A stretch of 45,000 nucleotides of DNA from contig JADJXW010000009.1 in the NCBI GenBank assembly GCA_016720075.1, positions 1 through 45,000 of the forward strand. The letters run 5' to 3'. Of this stretch, positions 11,121 through 17,041 are shown piece by piece. A program made the position numbers and the translations under genes. Positions within the stretch are counted from its first letter, which is position 1. The number at the start of each line of letters is the position of its first letter. The stretch comes from Pseudomonadota bacterium. GTDB lineage: Bacteria > Pseudomonadota > Gammaproteobacteria > Steroidobacterales > Steroidobacteraceae. The notes under the pieces were generated by a model. The model was not told the DNA's origin and made no database searches. It was given only the letters and a program-made list of their open reading frames with translations.

Positions 11121-12233
11121 ATGAAGTCGGTTCATCTCATCGCCGCCGCGCGCCCCAACTTCATGAAAGTTGCGCCGCTGTTCCACGCCCTGAAGAAGAC
11201 CGACTGGGTCACCCCGCGCCTGGTACACACCGGCCAGCACTACGACGCCAACATGTCCGACGCCTTCTTCCGCGACCTGCGGCTGCCGAGCCCCGACTTC
11301 CACCTGGAAGTGGGCAGCGGCACGCACGCCGAGCAGACTGGCGGCGTGATGATCGCCTACGAGAAGATCGCGATGCAGCACCGGCCGGACTGGATCGTGG
11401 TGGTCGGCGACGTGAACAGCACCATCGCCTGCGCACTGGCCGGCGCCAAGCTCGGCATCCCGACTGTCCATCTGGAGGCGGGGCTGCGTAGCGGTGATCG
11501 CACCATGCCGGAAGAGATCAATCGCCTGGCCACCGATGCCATCTGCGATGTCTACTGGACGCCATCGCCCGATGCGAACGAGCACCTCAGGCGCGAGGGC
11601 GTGGATCCGGCCAAGATCGATTTCGTCGGCAACATCATGATCGACAGCTACGAGATGCTGCGCGGGAACATCGAGGCCGATGCCACCCGCGCGAACATGA
11701 AGCTCGAGGGCAAGCCCTACGGCGTGGTCACGCTGCACCGGCCGGCAAACGTGGACCATGAACCGGTGCTCTCCGGCCTGGTGAAGCAGCTCGTGCAGAT
11801 CTCCAGTCGCCTGCCGCTGGTGTTTGCCGTGCATCCGCGCACGCGCAAGCGCCTGCAGGATTTCGGGCTGCTGGCCACGCTGGAATCCACGCCCGGCATC
11901 ACGCTCACCGAACCGCTGGGCTATATCCAGTTCATGAACCTGGTGACGGGCGCAGCGGCTGTGGTCACGGACTCAGGCGGGGTGCAGGAGGAATCCACCT
12001 ACCTGGGCATTCCCTGCCTCACGCTGCGCGAGAACACCGAGCGGCCGATAACGGTTACCGAGGGCAGCAACCGCCTGGTGCCGGTCACCGAATTGGGCGC
12101 CTCGCTGCAGACCGTGCTCGATGGCAAAGTGGAATCGGGGCCGCCGGCCGGATCTGTGGGATGGGCAGACGGCCAGCCGCTGCGTGGCGGCGTTGGCAAG
12201 GCGGTCGAGGAATCGGCTGAGGTTCCGTACTGA
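11121..12233 (+). CDS. wecB: UDP-N-acetylglucosamine 2-epimerase (non-hydrolysing), C-terminal frameshift
   Basis: Interconverts UDP-GlcNAc and UDP-ManNAc for surface glycans. ATG 11121 directly follows the manB stop. The GT-B-like fold shows HTGQHYDANMSD, VVVGDVNSTIACALAG, the catalytic HLEAGLRSGDRTMPEEINR, VTLHRPANVD and DSGGVQEESTYLGIPCLTLR. The opening AARPNFMKVAPL replaces the GTRPE of E. coli WecB and is seen in a large sister group. Near 12135-12145 an extra G moves the C-terminus out of frame: the other frame encodes RRPDLWDGQTASRCVAAL, the usual tail, whereas the frame used here ends at TGA 12231-12233. The break affects only the last 30 or so residues, but that helix normally closes over the active site. 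Confidence 0.87.
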   Translation: MKSVHLIAAARPNFMKVAPLFHALKKTDWVTPRLVHTGQHYDANMSDAFFRDLRLPSPDFHLEVGSGTHAEQTGGVMIAYEKIAMQHRPDWIVVVGDVNSTIACALAGAKLGIPTVHLEAGLRSGDRTMPEEINRLATDAICDVYWTPSPDANEHLRREGVDPAKIDFVGNIMIDSYEMLRGNIEADATRANMKLEGKPYGVVTLHRPANVDHEPVLSGLVKQLVQISSRLPLVFAVHPRTRKRLQDFGLLATLESTPGITLTEPLGYIQFMNLVTGAAAVVTDSGGVQEESTYLGIPCLTLRENTERPITVTEGSNRLVPVTELGASLQTVLDGKVESGPPAGSVGWADGQPLRGGVGKAVEESAEVPY

Positions 12234-12305
12234 CCCCGACCGGCCATGGTTTCGGCCAGATGGGGCCAGATTTGCGCGTGGAATTCGGGGAAGGCAGCGG
12301 GCAAC

Positions 12306-12334
12306 TTGCTCGCATGGAAATCCCCGACTATCAT
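12306..12334 (+). promoter_or_regulatory. Predicted sigma-70 promoter of the AbrB/PIN toxin-antitoxin pair
   Basis: TTGCTC at 12306-12311 and TATCAT at 12329-12334 are separated by 17 bases. The -10 box abuts the palindrome at 12335, so binding there would cover the transcription start. This is a match by eye only. Confidence 0.5.
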
Positions 12335-12353
12335 TCCTTACCTTCGGTAAGGA
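12335..12353. promoter_or_regulatory. Perfect palindrome, likely autoregulatory operator of the AbrB-type antitoxin
   Basis: TCCTTACC-TTC-GGTAAGGA has 8-base perfect arms and a 3-base centre. It lies just downstream of the predicted -10 and overlaps the GGAG ribosome-binding site of the antitoxin at 12365. AbrB/SpoVT-type antitoxins commonly bind such TTACC...GGTAA palindromes in their own promoters. A hairpin hiding the ribosome-binding site is a second reading of the same sequence. Confidence 0.6.
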
Positions 12354-12364
12354 GTATCGATGCA

Positions 12365-12604
12365 ATGTCTGCCGCGCGCCTGACCAGCAAAGGCCAGATC
12401 ACCCTCCCGAAATCCGTTCGGGACCGCCTGCACCTTGCCGCCGGCGACCGGGTGGAATTCATCGAGACGAAGGGCGGTTTCCTGATGCGCGCAACCGGCG
12501 CTGATGTGCGCAGGTTGAAAAGCATCCTGCCCCCGCGCAAGACGCCGGTGACATTGGAACAGATGCAGGACGCCATTCGCCGGATGGGCTCAGGCACCAA
12601 GTGA
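12365..12604 (+). CDS. AbrB/MazE-family antitoxin (VapB-like)
   Basis: Short DNA-binding antitoxin of 79 residues with a swapped-hairpin AbrB domain: RLTSKGQITLPKSVRDRLHL and AGDRVEFIETKGGFLMR (residues 5-45). The C-terminal tail (PPRKTPVTLEQMQDAIRRMG) is the region that normally wraps around a PIN toxin. ATG 12365 is chosen over the out-of-frame ATG at 12360 because GGAG lies 9-12 bases upstream and the AbrB motif follows at once. Its TGA overlaps the start of the toxin (ATG 12604), which indicates coupling. It probably represses its own promoter through the palindrome at 12335-12353. Confidence 0.88.
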   Translation: MSAARLTSKGQITLPKSVRDRLHLAAGDRVEFIETKGGFLMRATGADVRRLKSILPPRKTPVTLEQMQDAIRRMGSGTK

Positions 12605-13002
12605 TGATCGGACTCGATTCCAACGTCGTGGTCCGCTACATCGCACAGGACGACAAAAAGCAGTCTCCGATTGCCACTCGCCTGATCGAGCAGGATCTCA
12701 CCGAAAGTCGGCCTGGCTATTTGTCTCTGCCAGCGTTGGCGGAAGTTATCTGGGTCATGGTGAGTTGCTACAACGCGGACCGAAAGGCGGTGATCCAGAT
12801 GGTGGAGGTGCTGCTGGCGGCACCGCAGTTGCGCGTGCAGATGGCCGAGCAGGTCTGGCAGGCCCTCAGCGCCTACGAAGCTGGCAGCCTTGATTTCAGC
12901 GATGCCTTGATTGCGGCGGTGGACCAGGCGGAGGGATGTCAGGTCACTCGTACCTTCGATCGAACCGCAGCCCGCGCCCCGGGGTTCGAGTTGCTGGGTT
13001 GA
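12604..13002 (+). CDS. PIN-domain toxin (VapC-like ribonuclease)
   Basis: PIN-domain endoribonuclease partner of the preceding antitoxin, 132 residues. The acidic metal-binding residues are in their usual places: Asp5 in MIGLDSNVVVRY, Glu in LPALAEVIWVM, Asp in GSLDFSDALIAA and Asp in RTFDRTAAR. It would cleave RNA, in VapC families often a tRNA or rRNA loop, when free of antitoxin. GTG 12601 is a possible alternative start, but ATG 12604 gives the canonical N-terminus. All catalytic residues are present, so the toxin looks active. Confidence 0.88.
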   Translation: MIGLDSNVVVRYIAQDDKKQSPIATRLIEQDLTESRPGYLSLPALAEVIWVMVSCYNADRKAVIQMVEVLLAAPQLRVQMAEQVWQALSAYEAGSLDFSDALIAAVDQAEGCQVTRTFDRTAARAPGFELLG

Positions 13003-13031
13003 TTGCCGGTACGTATGCAGTTCAATATAAT
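13003..13031 (+). promoter_or_regulatory. Predicted promoter of the second toxin-antitoxin pair
   Basis: TTGCCG at 13003-13008, a 17-base spacer and a perfect TATAAT at 13026-13031. It starts one base after the upstream toxin's stop codon and ends 34 bases before the antitoxin ATG at 13066. It is among the best -10 matches in the window. Confidence 0.6.
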
Positions 13032-13035
13032 GCAT
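13015..13035. promoter_or_regulatory. Inverted repeat straddling the -10 box, candidate FitA-type operator
   Basis: ATGCA (13015-13019) and TGCAT (13031-13035) form a perfect inverted repeat spaced by 11 bases around TATAAT. Ribbon-helix-helix antitoxins of the FitA group bind inverted repeats at this position, so this is a likely self-repression site. Confidence 0.45.
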
Positions 13036-13065
13036 CCATCGAATGCGAGCTATCAGGGTGACTGC

Positions 13066-13320
13066 ATGGCCATGCTTACCGTACGGAATCTCCCCGACGA
13101 TGTGCATCGGGCATTGCGCGTGCGCGCGGCCCAGCATGGTCGAAGCACCGAGGCCGAGGTGCGCGAAATTCTCGAGCGGGCCGTGAAGCCGGAGCAGCGA
13201 TTGAAAATGGGCGATGCGCTGGCTGCAGTGGGGCAGCGGATCGGCCTGTCCAACGAGGATGTCGAGAAGATAATGGCGCTCCGCGACACGCGCTCCACCG
13301 AGCCCATCAAGTTCGAATGA
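13066..13320 (+). CDS. FitA-like ribbon-helix-helix antitoxin
   Basis: Antitoxin of 84 residues. The ribbon-helix-helix fold is visible as MAMLTVRNLPDDVHRALRVR followed by AAQHGRSTEAEVREILERAV, a pattern typical of FitA/VapB-type proteins. The tail (GQRIGLSNEDVEKIMALRD) would bind the toxin. ATG 13066 is preferred over upstream starts because the RHH strand starts there and the predicted promoter lies just before it; ATG 13072 is an alternative. The stop overlaps the toxin ATG at 13317. Confidence 0.87.
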   Translation: MAMLTVRNLPDDVHRALRVRAAQHGRSTEAEVREILERAVKPEQRLKMGDALAAVGQRIGLSNEDVEKIMALRDTRSTEPIKFE

Positions 13321-13730
13321 TCGTCCTCGATACCAATGTGGTTTCCGAGATGATGAAGCCTGCGCCGCAGGCGGCGGTTAAGGCCTGGTTGAATGGTCAG
13401 GCCGCCGAAACGCTGTTTCTCCCAAGCATTGGGCTCGCGGAAATCCTGTTCGGCATCGCATCTTTGCCGCCTGGCAGGCGCAAGGATGCGCTGGCCCAGG
13501 CGCTGGACGGTCTGATGGCATTGTTCAGCGGTCGTGTATTGCCCTTCGATGCGGAGGCGGCACGGCGCTTCGCGGAGCTGGCCGTCAGTGCCCGACGCAA
13601 CGGCAAACCGCTTTCCACGGCGGATGGCTACATAGCAGCCATCGCAGCCTCCCGGGAGTTCATGGTCGCCTCGCGCGATACGGCGCCGTTTGCAGCGGCG
13701 GGCCTGACGGTGGTAGACCCCTGGTCATGA
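13317..13730 (+). CDS. FitB-like PIN-domain toxin (VapC family)
   Basis: PIN nuclease of 137 residues paired with the FitA-like antitoxin. MIVLDTNVVSEMMKP carries the first Asp, LPSIGLAEILFGIASLP the Glu, STADGYIAAIA the third acid and ASRDTAPF the fourth; VVDPWS is the classical FitB ending. It would act as an RNase held in check by its neighbour. Its TGA overlaps the ATG of the MotA/TolQ/ExbB-family gene at 13727 (ATGA), so that membrane protein can be translated from the toxin message, an unusual coupling. Confidence 0.9.
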   Translation: MIVLDTNVVSEMMKPAPQAAVKAWLNGQAAETLFLPSIGLAEILFGIASLPPGRRKDALAQALDGLMALFSGRVLPFDAEAARRFAELAVSARRNGKPLSTADGYIAAIAASREFMVASRDTAPFAAAGLTVVDPWS

Positions 13731-14524
13731 AAGACACCTACACCCGCGACCGCCTGCTCAACTTCGGCCTGCTGCTGGTGCTGGCCGTCCTGATACATGC
13801 GGTATACACATTTCACGTGCGCCCTGTGGCGGCGGGCTGGCAGGCGCGGCAACAGGCCAGCCAGGCGGCGAACGCCGCCTATAAGCCTCAGCGTTCGGTC
13901 TGGGTGATCCTCAAGGACCCCGAGCAGGAAGTGGCGATCATCCTGGGCCTGTGGGCCTTCGGGCTGGCGGGGCTGAAGGTGCGGCAGCTCGGGCGGCACC
14001 GGCGCCAGCTCGACGCCGGTCTGCTGAAGGTGCCCGAGGGCTATCGCATCCTGCCCGGTGACGTGCGCGAGTACTCGCACCGGCTCGACGCGCTGGCGGT
14101 GGAAGAGCGCAACCTGATCCCGGCGCGCACCATCAAGCGGGCGCTGAAGCGCTTCGGCGAGACCGCCAATGTGCAGGATGCAGCCACTTCCGTGCACGAT
14201 TACTGCGAGTCCGAGGCCTCGCGGCTGGATTCCGAGCTGTCGCTGATCCGCTTCTGCGTGTGGGCCATTCCGGCGGTGGGGTTTGTGGGCACGGTGCGCG
14301 GCATCGGCGAGGCGCTGGCCGGCGCCCAGATGGCGCTGCGCGGCGATACGGGGCCGGTTACCTCGGGGCTGGGCGTGGCGTTCAATTCCACGTTCGTGGC
14401 GCTGATCATCAGCATCATCCTGATGTACGTGGTCCACGAGCTGCAGCTGCGCCAGGAGCGCCTGGTGCTGGATACCGAGCAGCATGTGGATGACGCGGTG
14501 ATCAGCAACCTGCAGTCGCGGTAG
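13727..14524 (+). CDS. MotA/TolQ/ExbB-family proton-channel protein
   Basis: Inner-membrane protein of 265 residues. Four hydrophobic segments are seen: about 11-28, 67-82, 172-190 and 210-238. The last two contain PAVGFVGTVRGIGEAL and TSGLGVAFNSTFVALIISI, matching the conserved MotA/TolQ/ExbB block that lines the proton path. A long cytoplasmic loop (about 90-168) lies between. Such proteins energise a MotB/TolR/ExbD-type partner, but none lies next to it; the next gene is an antitoxin remnant. It shares a 4-base overlap with the upstream PIN toxin. Its job could be energising export, import or a motor-like complex encoded elsewhere; the sequence alone does not tell. Confidence 0.85.
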   Translation: MKDTYTRDRLLNFGLLLVLAVLIHAVYTFHVRPVAAGWQARQQASQAANAAYKPQRSVWVILKDPEQEVAIILGLWAFGLAGLKVRQLGRHRRQLDAGLLKVPEGYRILPGDVREYSHRLDALAVEERNLIPARTIKRALKRFGETANVQDAATSVHDYCESEASRLDSELSLIRFCVWAIPAVGFVGTVRGIGEALAGAQMALRGDTGPVTSGLGVAFNSTFVALIISIILMYVVHELQLRQERLVLDTEQHVDDAVISNLQSR

Positions 14525-14562
14525 GCGCGGCTCGGCAAACTGTGCGGGTGCGTTGGTTCCCG

Positions 14563-14590
14563 TTGGTGGGCTCGGGGCATCGCTGATAAT
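14563..14590 (+). promoter_or_regulatory. Possible promoter of the third toxin-antitoxin remnant
   Basis: TTGGTG at 14563-14568 and GATAAT at 14585-14590, spaced by 16 bases, precede the antitoxin ATG at 14599. The leader would be very short and no clear ribosome-binding site is seen, so the call is tentative. Confidence 0.3.
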
Positions 14591-14598
14591 CGATCAGG

Positions 14599-14907
14599 AT
14601 GACTAGAAAGTTGCGACCACCAGATTCTGTCAAATCGCGTCGAAGCGTTCCGGCAGCCAAGCGCTTGCCTGGCCACTGGCTGCTTCAGGATGCCAAGGCC
14701 CGTTTCAGTGAGTTGGTGCGGAAGGTCCGCAGCGAAGGTCCTCAGCACGTCAGCGTTCATGGCCGCGCTGATGGTGAAAAGCTCGACTACCGCCTTGCGG
14801 GCACGTTCCGGGCCGATCTGATCGAGGCCAAGCAGGCCTGCCCACATCCTGAAATCGAACGAGTCGGGAAGGGCCTTGCAGCGGCATCGGCCGTGGCCCA
14901 ATTCTGA
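14599..14907 (+). CDS. Phd/YefM-type antitoxin, probably damaged
   Basis: A Phd-family antitoxin of 102 residues. Residues 26-52 (HWLLQDAKARFSELVRKVRS, then EGPQHVSVHGR) match the Phd/YefM DNA-binding fold well. The usual run after VHGR (a hydrophobic VVVLS-like strand) is replaced by ADGEKLDYRLAG, while the later DLIEAKQACPHPEIE matches the toxin-binding tail. This suggests a small internal indel pair or local deletion near 14765. It has a 40-residue basic N-terminal extension not usual in the family; the true start may be internal. Its stop overlaps the vestigial start of the decayed vapC. Confidence 0.65.
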   Translation: MTRKLRPPDSVKSRRSVPAAKRLPGHWLLQDAKARFSELVRKVRSEGPQHVSVHGRADGEKLDYRLAGTFRADLIEAKQACPHPEIERVGKGLAAASAVAQF

Positions 14908-15353
14908 AGGGCAGGCTGCTCGATACGAATCTCGAATCCGGACTGGGCGGCCGGGCAGAGCCGGCCAGCCAGTTCTGGCCTGAGTCACGATGTGTTCAAC
15001 TCGCTCGGAACGGTTATTGCGGGCGGCTCTTCATCAGCCTGGTGACCCTGGCTGAATTCCCTTCGATTGCCGATCGGCGTCCTGATCCCGCCATCCGGGC
15101 ATCGTTCTCGGCATGGCTTACTCAGCGCGTTCGGCCGATGTTCGCAGCGCGCTGCCACTGTCGGAAGACGTGGTGTTCCGATGGCGGGTTGCCTGGCCGA
15201 GGGACGCAGTGCCGGCATCACGTATCCGCAGCCCGACCTGTTCATCGCTGCCACGGCGCTGCACCAGGACCTTACCGTCGTAACCAGGGATGCCGGGGCT
15301 TCGCGCGAACCGGCGTATCCCTGTTCGATCCATGGCAAAATCAGCCCCTATGA
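14904..15353 (+). pseudogene. Decayed vapC PIN-domain toxin
   Basis: Remnant of a PIN toxin. The expected ATGA overlap with the antitoxin reads CTGA, so the start codon is lost or weak. Frame 1 pieces: KGRLLDTNLESGL (first Asp kept) and RLFISLVTLAEFPSIADRRP (Glu kept) up to RVRPMFAAR near 15148. A shift then gives LPLSEDVVFRWRV, another near 15195 gives AEGRSAGITYPQPDLFIAAT and TVVTRDA, and a return near 15300 gives the family ending RTGVSLFDPWQNQPL. The stop at 15351-15353 overlaps the amidohydrolase ATG at 15350. Without a toxin, the antitoxin upstream would be a leftover. Confidence 0.75.
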
Positions 15354-16216
15354 AACACCAAGACCTGCTCGCCATCGACGTCCACACCCACGCCGAAATT
15401 TCCTGCCGCCAGCCGGAAGACGACTACGCCAACGACATCGAGGAACAGAAGAAGAAATACTTCAAGTCGGGCGCCCCGCCGACCATCCTCGAAACGGTCG
15501 AGTTCTACCGCGCGCAGAAGATCGGCCTGGTCATGTTCACGGTCGATACGGAATTCGAGATCGGCCGGCGCCGCATCCCGAACGACGAAGTGCTCGAGGC
15601 CGCCAAGGCCAATTCCGACATGATGATGGCCTTCGGCAGCGTCGACCCGCACAAGGGCAAGATGGGTCTGCGCGAGGTGAAGAAGCTCATTGCCGATGGC
15701 ATCAGCGGCTTCAAGTTCCACCCCACCTGCCAGGGGTTCTTTCCGAACGACCGCATGGCCTACCCGATGTACGAGGCGATGGCCGAGGCCAAGATGCCGG
15801 TCATCTTCCACAGCGGACACTCGGGCATGGGCTCGGGCCTGCGCGGCGGTGGCGGCCTGCGCCTGAAGTATTCCAACCCAATGCACCTCGACGACGTGGC
15901 AGCGGATTTCCCCGACATGACCATCATCATCGCGCATCCGTCCTGGCCCTGGCAGGACGAAGCGCTGTCGGTGTGCCTGCACAAGCCCAATGTCTACATC
16001 GACCTCTCGGGCTGGTCGCCGAAGTACTTCCCGCCGCAGCTCATCCACTACGCCAACACGCAGCTCAAGCACAAGATGCTGTTCGGCACCGACTACCCGC
16101 TGATCACGCCGGAGCGCTGGATGAAGGACTACGACGCCGCGGGCTTCCGGCCCGAGGTGAAGGACCTGATCCTGAAGCAGAACGCCATCAAGGCGCTCGG
16201 GCTGGATCGCAAGTGA
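15350..16216 (+). CDS. Metal-dependent amidohydrolase (amidohydrolase_2/ACMSD-like)
   Basis: TIM-barrel hydrolase or decarboxylase of 288 residues. It shows the metal-binding DVHTHAE near residue 10, GFKFHPTCQGFF, the FHSGHSG His cluster, IIIAHPSWPWQDEA and FGTDYPLITPERW with the late catalytic Asp. This set belongs to the amidohydrolase_2 family, which holds ACMSD, gamma-resorcylate decarboxylase and LigJ-type 4-oxalomesaconate hydratase. In an aromatic-catabolism setting a role on a ring-derived acid is likely, but the exact substrate is not readable. ATG 15350 is chosen because upstream codons belong to the decayed toxin. No signal peptide: cytoplasmic. Its TGA overlaps the ATG of the next gene at 16216. 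Confidence 0.85.
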   Translation: MKHQDLLAIDVHTHAEISCRQPEDDYANDIEEQKKKYFKSGAPPTILETVEFYRAQKIGLVMFTVDTEFEIGRRRIPNDEVLEAAKANSDMMMAFGSVDPHKGKMGLREVKKLIADGISGFKFHPTCQGFFPNDRMAYPMYEAMAEAKMPVIFHSGHSGMGSGLRGGGGLRLKYSNPMHLDDVAADFPDMTIIIAHPSWPWQDEALSVCLHKPNVYIDLSGWSPKYFPPQLIHYANTQLKHKMLFGTDYPLITPERWMKDYDAAGFRPEVKDLILKQNAIKALGLDRK

Positions 16217-16974
16217 TGCGCCGCGTGCGGCTGGTGTTCACCGCGCTGCTGGCGGCGGTAGTCACCCCGGCCCTGCTGGCCGCGGAACCGGTGAAGGCCG
16301 CAAAACCGCAGACCATCGTGGTCTATGGTGGCAGCGGCAACATCGGCAGCCGCATCGTCAACGAGGCGGCGGCCCGGGGCCACAAGGTCATCGTGGTCGA
16401 TCGCGCGCCAAAGGCGGAACTCGCGCCGAAGGGCGTGGCTCTGGTCACCGGTGATGCGCTCAACCCCGACGACATCCTTAAGAACATCGCCGGCGCCGAT
16501 GCGGTCGTGTCGGCGGTCATCGTGCGCCCGGCGCCGACCGCGGACTTCGCGCTGAGCGTGGTGCAGTCGTTCGTCACCGCGCTGCGCAAGCAGCAGGGGC
16601 CGAAGAAAACCCGCTTCCTCGACGTGGGCGGCGGCAGCAGCCTGCTGAACGCCGATGGCAAGCGCATCTTCGATACCTTCGCGGCGCGGACCGGCGCCGG
16701 TGGCATGCCCACCGGAATGGCAGGCGAGGTGAAGTCGGCGGTGGATGCGCTCGATTACCTGCGCACCGTGAACGACATCTCCTGGACGTACTTCAGCCCC
16801 TCCGGGCGCATCGCCCCCGGCGCGCGCACCGGCAAGTTCCGGCTGGGCACCGACACCGTGATCACCGATGCCAACGGCGTCAGCGCCATCTCCATGGAGG
16901 ACTACGCGGTCGCCATGGTGGATGAAATCGAAAAACCCCAGTTCCTGAACAAGCGCTTCACCGCCGGCTACTGA
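16216..16974 (+). CDS. Exported NAD(P)-binding protein, atypical SDR (NmrA/SDR_a5-like)
   Basis: Protein of 252 residues. It has a clear N-terminal signal peptide (MRRVRLVFTALLAAVVTPAL, cleavage near LLA-AEP), followed by a Rossmann domain: TIVVYGGSGNIGSRIVNEAA (GxxGxxG-type loop), VVDRAP, LVTGDALNP and GADAVVSAVI. The pattern matches NAD(P)H-binding atypical SDRs related to NmrA. A periplasmic NAD(P) protein is odd, since the cofactor is normally added in the cytosol and no twin-arginine motif is seen; the segment could also be an uncleaved anchor. It is coupled to the amidohydrolase by a 4-base overlap, so the two likely share a pathway. Confidence 0.8.
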   Translation: MRRVRLVFTALLAAVVTPALLAAEPVKAAKPQTIVVYGGSGNIGSRIVNEAAARGHKVIVVDRAPKAELAPKGVALVTGDALNPDDILKNIAGADAVVSAVIVRPAPTADFALSVVQSFVTALRKQQGPKKTRFLDVGGGSSLLNADGKRIFDTFAARTGAGGMPTGMAGEVKSAVDALDYLRTVNDISWTYFSPSGRIAPGARTGKFRLGTDTVITDANGVSAISMEDYAVAMVDEIEKPQFLNKRFTAGY

Positions 16975-16977
16975 CGC

Positions 16978-16999
16978 GCCCCTTGCCCCGCGAAGGGGC
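16978..16999 (+). terminator. Weak hairpin after the SDR gene
   Basis: GCCCCTT and AAGGGGC form a 7-base stem around GCCCCGCG, directly after the stop at 16974. No T-run follows, so it is at best a weak or Rho-assisted terminator. Confidence 0.3.
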
Positions 17000-17041
17000 C
17001 GGCCCGATCATTGGGGTGATAACCACAACAAGGGGTGGGGC

